From: Flaviaesturariibacter aridisoli
GTDB lineage: Bacteria > Bacteroidota > Bacteroidia > Chitinophagales > Chitinophagaceae
DNA: 44,316 bases
Reading direction: 5' to 3'
Assembly: GCF_004343705.1 (NCBI RefSeq)
Contig: NZ_SKFH01000020.1
Location: forward strand, 1-44,316
The notes below the pieces were generated by a model. The model was not told where the DNA came from. It worked only from the letters and a program-made list of their open reading frames with translations, and did not search any database. This document shows positions 23,845-32,402 of the stretch, one piece after another (position 1 is the first letter of the stretch; the number at the start of each line of letters is the position of its first letter). A program made the position numbers and the translations under genes.

Positions 23845-24348
23845 ATGCCACTAAGTCAACACGCTCCGCAACAGCTGGCCTTCCTCCAGGAGAAAATTCG
23901 TCTGATCGGCAGCGCTATTTTTTTCAATCAGAGCGATGCCGTACTCAAGCTTCCCACCTCGCTGGTATCGATCCTGAAAACGGATGAATACGGCTACGTA
24001 TGGTTCTTCGTCAAGAAGCCGAACCAGGAAGTAAAGCAATTTGAGCAGGACATTCCCGTGCGCCTCGACTTTTTCCGCAAAGGCGTCGACTGTTTCCTTC
24101 AGGTTTCCGGCAAAGGCTGGATGGTCACCGACCCCGAAGAGATGTATGCCTTTCTTGAGATGAACGAGGACATCAACCCGCAAGTGTTCCAGGACATGGT
24201 GCTGGTTAAGGTGAAGATGCAGAAAGCGGAATTTTACGAAACGGCGCCCGCCCGTCATTCCTGGTGGCAGCACGCGCTCAACTACGTCACCGCCCTGTTC
24301 CGCCCCACCGGCAGCGTCGGCTCCAACACGTTTTTCCCCGCTTCTTAA
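23845..24348 (+). CDS. pyridoxamine 5'-phosphate oxidase-like protein
   Basis: 167 residues. The central LPTSLVSILKTDEYGYVWFFVKKPNQEVKQFEQDIPVRLDFFRKGVDCFLQVSGKGWMV has the split-barrel pattern of the PNPOx/general stress protein 26 superfamily, which binds flavin or similar cofactors. The N-terminal QQLAFLQEKIRLIGSAIFF helix fits too. No specific activity can be given. It ends 15 nt before the Ku gene, on the same strand, so it is probably co-transcribed with it. Confidence 0.75.
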   Translation: MPLSQHAPQQLAFLQEKIRLIGSAIFFNQSDAVLKLPTSLVSILKTDEYGYVWFFVKKPNQEVKQFEQDIPVRLDFFRKGVDCFLQVSGKGWMVTDPEEMYAFLEMNEDINPQVFQDMVLVKVKMQKAEFYETAPARHSWWQHALNYVTALFRPTGSVGSNTFFPAS

Positions 24349-24363
24349 AGTCCATTGGTTCCT

Positions 24364-25143
24364 ATGGCAACCGCGCGTTCCATCTGGTCCGGCACGATCT
24401 CGTTCGGACTGGTCAACATCCCGGTAAAGCTCCAGAGTGCCGTGCAGTCGGAGGAGTTGCCCCTGCATATGCTGGCGAAGAAAGATATGGCGCCGATCAA
24501 ATACGCGCGCATCGACACAAAGACCGGGAAGGAAGTCGATTGGAAAGACATCGTCAAAGGCTACGAATATGCCAAGGGCAAGTTCGTGGTCGTGGAGGAT
24601 GAAGACTTCGAAAAGGCGAGCCCGCAGAAATCGAAGTCGATCGACATCGTGCAGTTTGTCAAAGCGGAAGAGATCGACCCGATTTATTTCGAAAAGCCTT
24701 ATTACCTGCTGCCCGCAAAGGGCGGTGAAAAAACCTATCGCCTCCTCGTGAAGGCGTTGGAAGAAGCCGGCACGGTGGGCATCGCAGAATTCATGCTCCG
24801 CAACCGCGAGCACGTATGTGCCATAAAGCCTTACAAAGGACTGCTGCTGCTCGACCAGATGCGCTACGATGAAGAGATCAAGGAAGTGCCCCAGCAGGAA
24901 AGCGGCCGCGTGGCGGAAAAGGAGCTGCAGCTCGCGCTCAAACTGATCGAACAGCTTACCGAAAGGTTCGACCCGGCCGCTTTCAAAGACGATTATACTG
25001 CCTCGCTTAAAAAAGTGATCAAGGCCAAAGCCGCCGGCAAGCACATCCGCATTGCCGAGCCCGAAGAGCGCAGCGCCACCGTAAAAGATCTCATGGAAGT
25101 GCTGAAGCAAAGCCTCGAAGGCAAGGGCAAAAAACGAGCATAG
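24364..25143 (+). CDS. ku: Ku protein (non-homologous end joining)
   Basis: 259 residues of the bacterial Ku family, which ring-binds DNA ends as a homodimer and recruits LigD. The diagnostic N-terminus is SIWSGTISFGLVNIPVKLQSA, followed by KGYEYAKGKFVVVEDEDFE, YFEKPYYLLPAKGGEKTYRLLVKALEE and a C-terminal KELQLALKLIEQLTERFDPAAFKDDYTASL. The end is short and basic (KGKGKKRA). Start set at ATG 24364, just before the conserved motif; ATG 24355 is also in frame. LigD follows 145 nt later, beyond a terminator. Confidence 0.97.
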   Translation: MATARSIWSGTISFGLVNIPVKLQSAVQSEELPLHMLAKKDMAPIKYARIDTKTGKEVDWKDIVKGYEYAKGKFVVVEDEDFEKASPQKSKSIDIVQFVKAEEIDPIYFEKPYYLLPAKGGEKTYRLLVKALEEAGTVGIAEFMLRNREHVCAIKPYKGLLLLDQMRYDEEIKEVPQQESGRVAEKELQLALKLIEQLTERFDPAAFKDDYTASLKKVIKAKAAGKHIRIAEPEERSATVKDLMEVLKQSLEGKGKKRA

Positions 25144-25168
25144 CATGTCGGATGGCTGATGTGAAAAC

Positions 25169-25196
25169 GGATCGCAACGCGATCCCTTTTTGTTTT
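25169..25196 (+). terminator. terminator between ku and ligD
   Basis: GGATCGC pairs with GCGATCC around AAC, followed by CTTTTTGTTTT. It lies 26 nt after the ku stop, so ku and ligD appear to be separate transcripts. Confidence 0.85.
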
Positions 25197-25288
25197 ACGT
25201 ACATCCGGGATCAGACATCCTACTTCCGAGATCCTACATCAGTCATTCTCCTTTCTCTTTCTGGCACGGGCTTTTTGTTTCATCCCAC

Positions 25289-28129
25289 ATGGGCCTGCAG
25301 AAGTATAAAGAAAAGCGGCACTTCAACGAAACGCCGGAGCCGGAGGGGAAACGCAAATCGTCGAAAGGCGCGCTGCGCTTCGTAGTGCAAAAGCACGACG
25401 CCTCGCATCTGCATTACGACTTTCGCCTGGAACTCGACGGCGTGCTGCTCAGCTGGGCGGTGCCGAAGGGGCCTTCGCTGAACCCGGCCGACCGGCGGCT
25501 GGCCATGCACGTGGAAGATCATCCGTTCGACTACCGCACTTTCGAAGGCATCATTCCCGAAGGAAACTACGGTGCCGGCACCGTGATCGTTTGGGACGAG
25601 GGCACCTATGAAGCTTTCGGACTTGAAGGGGCGGACCGTAGAACTACGGAAGCCGAGCTGCGCCGGCAATTCCAGGCGGGCAACATGAAGATTGTGCTCG
25701 AAGGACAGAAGCTGAAAGGCGCCTACAGCCTGCGCCGCATGAAGGACGAGCGCGCCTGGCTGCTGCTCAAAAGCCGCGACACAACGGCCTCCACCCGCGA
25801 CATTACCGAAGAAGACCGCTCCGTAAAGTCTGGTAAAACGATCACCGAAGTAGCGCTCGCGAACGGAACGACGCCCAATCATCCCGAACAGGAAAAGGCA
25901 ACGAAAAAGGAAGCGAAGAAGATCGCGGCGACACCCGAAGATGCCGCTGGCACGGGCGTCAAAGTGCATGCGGAAAAGGCCGCTTCGGCTCCGAGGGAAA
26001 GCGTGGCGAAGAATAGCAAGCCTGTCTCTAAGAAGGCTGCCCGTAAATCCCCTAGCCTCAAAGCGCTCCTTGGCGAGCACTTCGCATTGGCGAAGCAGGC
26101 TCCGATGCCGCAGCTCCTTCCGCCCATGATGGCTACGCTCGTCGACGCGCCCTTCGACGACCCGGCCTGGCTGTATGAGATCAAGTGGGACGGCTACCGT
26201 TCGGTGGGATATGTGCAGGACGGAAGCACGGAGCTCATTTCGAGAAACGAGAAACCCTTTACGGAAAAGTATCCACCCGTTGCCGATGCCCTGCGCCGCC
26301 TGCCCTTCGACGCCATCTTCGACGGTGAAATCGTGGCCGTGGACGAGCACGGGCGCGCCAACTTCCAATTACTTCAAAACTGGCAGAACGCACCGGTCTC
26401 GCTCCGTTACTACATTTTCGACATTATGTGGGTGGCCGGCTACGATATTACAGCGGTGCCGCTGCTGCAACGCAAGGCGCTGCTGGAGGCGCTACTGCCC
26501 AAGAAAGACGAAGTGCTGCACTACAGCGACCATGTGCTGGGTAAAGGCACAACTTTCTTTAAGGCAGCGCTGAAGCACGGACTCGAAGGAGTAATGGGAA
26601 AGCGCGCCGACAGTATTTATACGGTGGGCGCCCGGTCTGCCGACTGGCTCAAAATCAAGGTGAACCAGCGGCAGGAAGTGGTTATTGCCGGCTTCACGCA
26701 GCCGCGCAACACGCGCAAATTCTTCGGGGCGATCCTGCTCGGGGCCTACCACAACGACGAGTTGGTATACGTGGGCCACTCCGGCTCCGGCTTTACGAAG
26801 AAAAGCCTCGAAGACTTGTACCATCGCATGCAGCCCCTGGCCACGGAGCGCTGCCCGTTTAAAACCTGCCCGAAAGCCAACATGCCCGTGACCTGGGTGA
26901 AGCCCAGGCTGGTGTGTGAGATCAAGTTTACCGAGTGGACACGGGAAGGCATTGCGCGGCACCCCATCTACATGGGCCTGCGCAGCGACAAGAAACCCAA
27001 AGACGTGCACATCGAGATCAGTAAAAAGACAAAAGCCATGGTGAAGAAAGCGGCTCCCGCCAAAGCAGCAAAGACAGCCCCTAAGAAAGCAGCTCCGAAA
27101 AGGGCGGCTGTAAAAAAAGCGGCGCCGCGCGCTAAGAAGTCGGCACCGGCAAAGAAGACCGCAGCGAAGCCGGCGAAGAAATCCGCAGACGGGCCCGCGC
27201 GGCAACTGGCCGCGGCAGAGGGAACAGGAGTGGAGCTGACGCTGAATAAACACACGCTCACCCTCACCAGCCTGGACAAGCCTTATTGGCCGAAAGACGG
27301 ACTGGTGAAGCGCGACCTCATCAACTACTACCTGCGGATGGCACCGTGGATACTTCCCTACCTGAAGGGGCGGCCCGAATCGCTGCACCGCCACCCCAAC
27401 GGCATCAGTGGTCCCAATTTTTTTCAGAAAGACATGAAGGGTAAGATCCCCGAATGGATCCCGACGCACACCGACTTCAGCGAGTCGACGGGAAAGGATG
27501 TACACTACCTGGTGTGCAACGACGAAGCTACGCTGATCTACATGGCCAACCTCGGATGCATTGAACTGCACCCCTGGCACTCGCGCACCGAACGCTGGGA
27601 GTACCCCGACTGGTGCCTCATCGACCTCGACCCGGAAGGTGTAGGCTTCGACAAAGTGATCGAAACAGCGCAGGTGGTGCGACAGGTGTGTGACAGCATC
27701 GGGGCGGCCTGCTATCCCAAAACCTCGGGCTCCACGGGCATTCACATCTTAATTCCGCTGGGCGCCAAATACCGGTTCGAGCAAAGCCGGCAATTGGCCG
27801 AGCTCATCGTGACGCTGGTGCACCGCGAGCTTCCCGATCTCACCAGCCTCGAACGCAGTCCTTCCAAACGCCCCAACCGCATCTACCTCGACTTCCTCCA
27901 AAACACGGAAACGCAAACCGCCGCCGCACCCTATTCGCTGCGGCCCAAGCCCGGCGCGCCCGTCAGCACACCGCTGCATTGGGAGGAGGTAACAGCGGGG
28001 CTCACGCCGCAAACCTGGCATATGAACAACGTCTTTGAGCGGGTGCAGGAAATGGGGGACCTCTTCAAGCCCGTGTTGGGAAAGGGAATCGACCTGGCGA
28101 AAGTGCTGAAACGGGTGGAAAGTTTGTAG
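25289..28129 (+). CDS. ligD: multidomain DNA ligase D
   Basis: 946 residues in the order phosphoesterase, ligase, polymerase. PE domain (about 20-165): HLHYDFRLELDG, VEDHPFDY and PEGNYGAG. ATP-dependent ligase (about 270-560): nucleophile Lys299 in YEIKWDGYRS. Polymerase/primase (about 648-946): metal-binding DLDPEG (Asp779, Asp781) and TSGSTGIH. These process, fill and seal ends bound by Ku. Long disordered linkers, Lys/Ala-rich, join the parts at about 190-265 and 580-645. The start was put at ATG 25289; the 33 codons above it are AT-rich repeat-like sequence. The stop codon lies in a GTTTGTAGTTTG repeat. Confidence 0.96.
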   Translation: MGLQKYKEKRHFNETPEPEGKRKSSKGALRFVVQKHDASHLHYDFRLELDGVLLSWAVPKGPSLNPADRRLAMHVEDHPFDYRTFEGIIPEGNYGAGTVIVWDEGTYEAFGLEGADRRTTEAELRRQFQAGNMKIVLEGQKLKGAYSLRRMKDERAWLLLKSRDTTASTRDITEEDRSVKSGKTITEVALANGTTPNHPEQEKATKKEAKKIAATPEDAAGTGVKVHAEKAASAPRESVAKNSKPVSKKAARKSPSLKALLGEHFALAKQAPMPQLLPPMMATLVDAPFDDPAWLYEIKWDGYRSVGYVQDGSTELISRNEKPFTEKYPPVADALRRLPFDAIFDGEIVAVDEHGRANFQLLQNWQNAPVSLRYYIFDIMWVAGYDITAVPLLQRKALLEALLPKKDEVLHYSDHVLGKGTTFFKAALKHGLEGVMGKRADSIYTVGARSADWLKIKVNQRQEVVIAGFTQPRNTRKFFGAILLGAYHNDELVYVGHSGSGFTKKSLEDLYHRMQPLATERCPFKTCPKANMPVTWVKPRLVCEIKFTEWTREGIARHPIYMGLRSDKKPKDVHIEISKKTKAMVKKAAPAKAAKTAPKKAAPKRAAVKKAAPRAKKSAPAKKTAAKPAKKSADGPARQLAAAEGTGVELTLNKHTLTLTSLDKPYWPKDGLVKRDLINYYLRMAPWILPYLKGRPESLHRHPNGISGPNFFQKDMKGKIPEWIPTHTDFSESTGKDVHYLVCNDEATLIYMANLGCIELHPWHSRTERWEYPDWCLIDLDPEGVGFDKVIETAQVVRQVCDSIGAACYPKTSGSTGIHILIPLGAKYRFEQSRQLAELIVTLVHRELPDLTSLERSPSKRPNRIYLDFLQNTETQTAAAPYSLRPKPGAPVSTPLHWEEVTAGLTPQTWHMNNVFERVQEMGDLFKPVLGKGIDLAKVLKRVESL

Positions 28130-28193
28130 TTTGTCGTTTGATGTTCGTGTTTGTCCGGAATCCGCCGGGCTACGCACGAGCCAACACCAAACG
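28122..28193. repeat. GTTTGTAGTTTG repeat overlapping the ligD stop
   Basis: GTTTGTAGTTTG at 28122-28133 equals the left arm of the repeat at 6282. It is followed by more GTTTG words, and an imperfect opposite arm (CCAACACCAAACG) lies at about 28180-28193. The ligD TAG is formed inside the 12-mer. Confidence 0.7.
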
Positions 28194-28195
28194 GT

Positions 28196-29068
28196 ATGGT
28201 CAAGATGTTTCATCCTGGTGCGCAAAACTATTTCAATGCCGGCTTCAGGCTGGAACTTTGGTCCGGTAACAACGAGTTTACCGAAGGGCCGGTATGGAAC
28301 CCGGAGGGCTATTACCTGTACAGCGACATTCCCGCAAACCTGATCTGCCGGATCGACGGGCCTGGCCGGAGAACCGTATTTATACGGGACAGCGGATGTA
28401 CGATCGCGGACCGGACTTTTCTCTCCGGTCAACCCGGTTCCAACGGCCTGGCTTACGATGCGGCCGGCCGGCTGTACATCTGCCAGCATGGCAACGGCGC
28501 GGTGGCCCGCTACTACCAGGGAAAGCTGGAGACGGTTCTCGCATCGCCCAACGAAAAGCCCTTTAACAGTCCAAACGATATCGTCGTCAGCAGCGACGGC
28601 GCCGTGTTTTTCAGCGATCCTCCGTATGGGTTAAAGGACCAGCAATTGCGTCCCGACCTGCGCCAGCCGGGTGCCGCATTCTATTGCTGGCGCGGAGGTG
28701 CGTTGACCGCATTTTGCAGCGAGTACCGGTATCCCAACGGGCTGTGTTTATCGCCCGATGAGCGTACGCTGTACGTATGTTCGAGCAAACCGTCCGAGCG
28801 CAAACTGCTCGCATACGATGTGGCCACGTTGCAATTGCAGCGCACGCTTGCCGAAGAAAACTGCGACGGCCTCAAGTGCGACCCGCAGGGCAACCTGTGG
28901 CTGTGTACGAAAGAAGGCTTGCTCCTGCTGAACCGGGAGGGAGCGCGCCTGGCGCTCATCGGGCTGGAAAAAGTTCCCGCCAATTGCTGCTGGGGCGGTG
29001 CCGGCGGAAAGGACTTGCTGGTGACGGCCCGTGAGCATGTGTATTGCCTGCGTGGTTTGCTACTTTGA
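28196..29068 (+). CDS. SMP-30/gluconolactonase-like protein
   Basis: 290 residues predicted as a six-bladed beta-propeller of the SMP-30/LRE family, which hydrolyses lactones using a divalent metal. Likely metal ligands are Glu30 (FTEGPVW), Asn127 (NSPNDIVV), Asn181 (YPNGLCL) and Asp188 (SPDERTLYV). No signal peptide. Start set at MVKMFHPG; an alternative lies 15 codons upstream in repeat sequence. It follows ligD by 66 nt. It converges with the TonB receptor gene, with a 15-nt gap and no terminator seen. Confidence 0.9.
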   Translation: MVKMFHPGAQNYFNAGFRLELWSGNNEFTEGPVWNPEGYYLYSDIPANLICRIDGPGRRTVFIRDSGCTIADRTFLSGQPGSNGLAYDAAGRLYICQHGNGAVARYYQGKLETVLASPNEKPFNSPNDIVVSSDGAVFFSDPPYGLKDQQLRPDLRQPGAAFYCWRGGALTAFCSEYRYPNGLCLSPDERTLYVCSSKPSERKLLAYDVATLQLQRTLAEENCDGLKCDPQGNLWLCTKEGLLLLNREGARLALIGLEKVPANCCWGGAGGKDLLVTAREHVYCLRGLLL

Positions 29069-29083
29069 TCGTTGGTTTTTTGA

Positions 29084-31558
29084 TTATTCGATAGTACCTG
29101 GGTTGCCCGAGTTGCTTTCTTCTTTCTCTTTTTTAAATTCCAGCTTTCCAAATTTCCAGGTGAAGTTGACGCCGATCGAGCGCACGGGGATTTGGCGCAG
29201 GCTCGAAAGTTCGAAACCTATGCCTTGCAATTCGGTAAGCTGGTCTGAATAGCGCGAAAAGAGATTGGTGGCCACAAAGGCAAGGCTCCCTTTTTTGTTC
29301 CAGAATTGTTTGCGAAGCGCAAAGGTGTACGTAGTCCATGAGGGGTAGCGCCCCTGCACTTCATTACGCGCTGAATTGAAGTTGCCGAACAATTCCGCAA
29401 CGACGGACGACGCGAACTGGTAAGTCGTGTTGATGTTGAAACGGTAGTTCCAACTTCTCAGGTTCGCACCGGCATCGATGCTGTTGAGAATGTGGCGGTG
29501 AAATACGAAGGCATTACCACGGATATTGAATTTCGTCGTGGGTCGCAGGTCCGCAAACAGGTTGATACCCGTATTATTTTCCCGGCCGATATTCTCCCGC
29601 GTGCTGAGCGAAACGTTGGTGTACAATGTATCGCCAACGCGCAGACTGGAATAAAACGCCGTGTATGGCTGGATGTCGTGGTTGTTTGTCCGGTAGAAAA
29701 AAGTGAGTGTGGCCGACCCGGCTTTGCTGAATTCGTTCGTGTAGCTTAGCTCGTAACGACCGCCGATTTCGGGCAAAAGGTATGGGTTGCCACCGGTGAA
29801 ATTCTTGGGGTCGCTTGTATTGATGAAGGGATTGAGGTCACGGTAATCGGGGCGCTCAATCCGACGGGCATAACTCAGCTTAAGCTGTTGCCGTTCACCA
29901 AGCCGGCGGAGGAAGAATACCGAAGGCACTAACGTGTTATAGCCACGAAATGGTTGATTCGTTTGGGCGTTGGAATAATAGGAGCTGCCATCCGTGCGTT
30001 CGTAGCGGGCTCCTAACTTGGCTTCCAGCCGTTTTGCCAGGGGAAAGCTGCCTTCAGCATACAATGCATAAACCTGCTGCCGGTAGCGAAGGCTGTTTGA
30101 GAGGTATGCATCTTGCGCAAAAGTGCCGGTGGCAGGCTGAAAGCGATCTACGCCGGAATTGCTCCCGATCGAAGTAAAACTACCCTTGCCGCCGAAGCCG
30201 AGCTGTACCTTCTCACGTAAGGGAAGCGTATAGTTGACCTCAAGCTCCGATTGGTTTTCAGTTCCTGGATTGTCACCGTTGTTGCCAAATACCAAGGCCT
30301 CGGTTGCCTTCAGGTACTGGCGGCTTTCCGCCGACGAGAAGCGGCTGCCGAAACTCGAGTTCACTTCGATGTCGAGCTCTTCATCCTCGCGCGCAAATTT
30401 CCGCTTGTACACAAGCCCGGCATCAATATCGTGAAATCGATAGAGCGAGCTGCCGTTTGAGCGCTGGTAGGTACCGCCCGTAAGAGCGCCATTGCTGTCG
30501 AAGCTTTCCTGTGCCTGTTCATAGCGGTTACTGCCTGAAAACCCAAACCGGTTAAAGGTTAGGTTGCCACTAAAGCTGTTGCGGGTGCCAGGCGACCAGT
30601 CGAAGCCGGCACCGGCCTGGTAGCCGTAGCGTCGGATCTCACCGCCCCCTTCCTGCCGAAGGATCGTAGTGCCGGTACCGTCTGCTGCGCGGCGCAGCGA
30701 ACTGGCGGGTGTAGCAACATCAGGACGCAGGTTGCCACTTACAAAGGCGTTGGCGCCCAGCTTTCCACGGCGGGCATTGACATTGAGCGATCCGTTTTCC
30801 ATGCGCGTGCCGCCCGTCAGCGAAAGCGATCCGTTCATGCCCCTGGCAGTGCTTTTTTTCAAGATGATGTTGATAATGCCGCCCAGGCCTTCGGCATCGT
30901 AGCGGGCGCCGGGTGTAGTGACTACTTCAATGCTTTTGATCTGGCTGGCAGGGATCGTTTGCAGCACATCGGCGATGTTACTGCCAAAGGCTGACGATGG
31001 CTTGCCGTCAATGAGAAAACGGATGCCGGAGTTGCCCGCCAACGACACGTTTCCATCAGCATCTACTGACACCTGCGGCACCTTGCGCAGCAGGTCTGTA
31101 GCCGAGCCAACCTGGGACGTCAGGTCTTTTTCGGCGTTGAATACGAGCTTGTCGATTCTATTTTCAACGAGCCTGGCCTGTGCTGTAACCACGACCGTTT
31201 CGAGCGTTTTGGCGCTCTTCCTGAGGCGAATCGTTTTCAGGTCGAGTACAGCTTGCGCGCCCAACGAGATTGGCCCTGTCCGGTGCGCCTGGTACCCGAT
31301 CGATTCCACAAGTAACTCGTAGTCGCCGGCTCCTACGCCCGTCAGCGTAAAGCGGCCCTGCGCATCGCTGGTCGTGCCGTTTTTGGGTTGTTTGGATTCG
31401 CCGCTAACGTACAGGGAAAGGGTTGCATATTCGATCGGAGCGCCACTGGCGTCATCGACTACAGTGCCCGACAGGGATACCGCTTTCTGGGCATACACGG
31501 TCTGCACGAAAAAAAACAGGAGAAACAGTACAGGTAGCTTCGCTTTCACAGGTTGCAT
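29084..31558 (-). CDS. TonB-dependent outer-membrane receptor
   Basis: 824 residues. A signal peptide (MQPVKAKLPVLFLLFFFVQTVYAQ), a carboxypeptidase-regulatory-like domain (about 28-105: SGTVVDDASGAPIEYATLSLY), a plug (about 130-225: LRKVPQVSVDADGNVSLAGNSGIRFLIDGKPSS) and a large C-terminal beta-barrel ending with a Glu/Lys-rich tail. It imports a ligand through the outer membrane using TonB energy. No SusD-like gene adjoins it, so it is not part of a standard glycan locus. An in-frame GTG 3 codons upstream was not used. Ligand unknown. Confidence 0.94.
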   Translation of the reverse strand: MQPVKAKLPVLFLLFFFVQTVYAQKAVSLSGTVVDDASGAPIEYATLSLYVSGESKQPKNGTTSDAQGRFTLTGVGAGDYELLVESIGYQAHRTGPISLGAQAVLDLKTIRLRKSAKTLETVVVTAQARLVENRIDKLVFNAEKDLTSQVGSATDLLRKVPQVSVDADGNVSLAGNSGIRFLIDGKPSSAFGSNIADVLQTIPASQIKSIEVVTTPGARYDAEGLGGIINIILKKSTARGMNGSLSLTGGTRMENGSLNVNARRGKLGANAFVSGNLRPDVATPASSLRRAADGTGTTILRQEGGGEIRRYGYQAGAGFDWSPGTRNSFSGNLTFNRFGFSGSNRYEQAQESFDSNGALTGGTYQRSNGSSLYRFHDIDAGLVYKRKFAREDEELDIEVNSSFGSRFSSAESRQYLKATEALVFGNNGDNPGTENQSELEVNYTLPLREKVQLGFGGKGSFTSIGSNSGVDRFQPATGTFAQDAYLSNSLRYRQQVYALYAEGSFPLAKRLEAKLGARYERTDGSSYYSNAQTNQPFRGYNTLVPSVFFLRRLGERQQLKLSYARRIERPDYRDLNPFINTSDPKNFTGGNPYLLPEIGGRYELSYTNEFSKAGSATLTFFYRTNNHDIQPYTAFYSSLRVGDTLYTNVSLSTRENIGRENNTGINLFADLRPTTKFNIRGNAFVFHRHILNSIDAGANLRSWNYRFNINTTYQFASSVVAELFGNFNSARNEVQGRYPSWTTYTFALRKQFWNKKGSLAFVATNLFSRYSDQLTELQGIGFELSSLRQIPVRSIGVNFTWKFGKLEFKKEKEESNSGNPGTIE

Positions 31559-31635
31559 TTCGTGCACAAAATTGCTACTTAATTCTGTAGGTATTCTGAA
31601 CGATCGACGCTTCTTCGAAGCCGTCCGCCGATTGC

Positions 31636-32310
31636 TTACGGACGCAGGTACGGTGCGATGATGCGCTGCCAGATCGTGTAGCCTTCGGGCTTCATGTGCA
31701 GGCGGTCGCCCACGTACAGATCCTCGCGCATCGTTCCATTGGCGTCGAGCATTGCGTCGTAGATATCGATGAAGGCTGCGTTGCGCTGCCGGCGTATGAA
31801 TTTCCGGATGAGGCGGTTGGCCGCGCGCACCTTCGGCTGGATCGATGCCCGCACCGGGCTCGGCTTGATCGACACGTAGGAGAGCTGCGCGTCGGGGAGG
31901 TTGGTGCGGAGGATGGCGAACAGGGTTTTAACGCGCAGCAGCACTTCTTCCGCAGAAATACTGTCGGCCGAGGCGAGGTCGTTTTCCCCGCAATAGATCA
32001 GTACCTGCTTCGGATGATAGGGTAGGACCACGTCGTACGAATACCGGATAACGTCCTTGAGCGTGGAGCCGCCAAAGGCGCGGTTGAGAATCGGGTAGCC
32101 GGGAAAAGCCGCCTGCACGTCCGTCCAGCGCGTAAACGACGAAGAGCCGATGAGCAGGATGGGATGCTCGGGCGCCTTCGCTGCGCTGTCGGCTTTTTTG
32201 AAGGCAAGGATATCGTTCCAGAAGGGCGGCTCGGTCTGCGCCTGCGGGCGCGTAGCGGCGAGCAGAAAGAAGGCAAGGGAAAGGGTTCGGAGGAACGGCT
32301 TAATGGGCAT
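31636..32310 (-). CDS. exported SGNH/GDSL-type hydrolase
   Basis: 224 residues with a signal peptide (MPIKPFLRTLSLAFFLLAATRPQAQ). SGNH blocks: LLIGSSSF (Ser57 in the GDSL position, with GDS changed to GSS), a Gly in AFGGST, GENDLA with the block III Asn, and DRLHMKPEGY near 206 with the Asp and His. Members are esterases, lipases or acetylhydrolases on glycans and lipids. The substitution in GDSL is a known variation. It lies upstream of the TonB-receptor gene on the same strand, with a 77-nt gap, and is divergent from nhaA. Confidence 0.9.
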   Translation of the reverse strand: MPIKPFLRTLSLAFFLLAATRPQAQTEPPFWNDILAFKKADSAAKAPEHPILLIGSSSFTRWTDVQAAFPGYPILNRAFGGSTLKDVIRYSYDVVLPYHPKQVLIYCGENDLASADSISAEEVLLRVKTLFAILRTNLPDAQLSYVSIKPSPVRASIQPKVRAANRLIRKFIRRQRNAAFIDIYDAMLDANGTMREDLYVGDRLHMKPEGYTIWQRIIAPYLRP

Positions 32311-32383
32311 GGCGGGAGGTGCGTCTTTTAACGGCGTGCCGCTATGTTACGACATAATCCGACAAGGCCCTCAGGCTGGGCTG

Positions 32384-32391
32384 TATCTTTG
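32384..32391 (+). promoter_or_regulatory. candidate -7 element TATCTTTG before nhaA
   Basis: Exact TAnnTTTG match, 11 nt before the ATG at 32403, leaving a very short leader. No TTG box at the expected distance. Confidence 0.4.
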
Positions 32392-32402
32392 GCGCCACCC
32401 GT

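Noticed and set aside
25261-25276. TGGCACG before ligD as a sigma-54 promoter
   Set aside because: The -24 box is good but the matching -12 GC is absent at the required distance.
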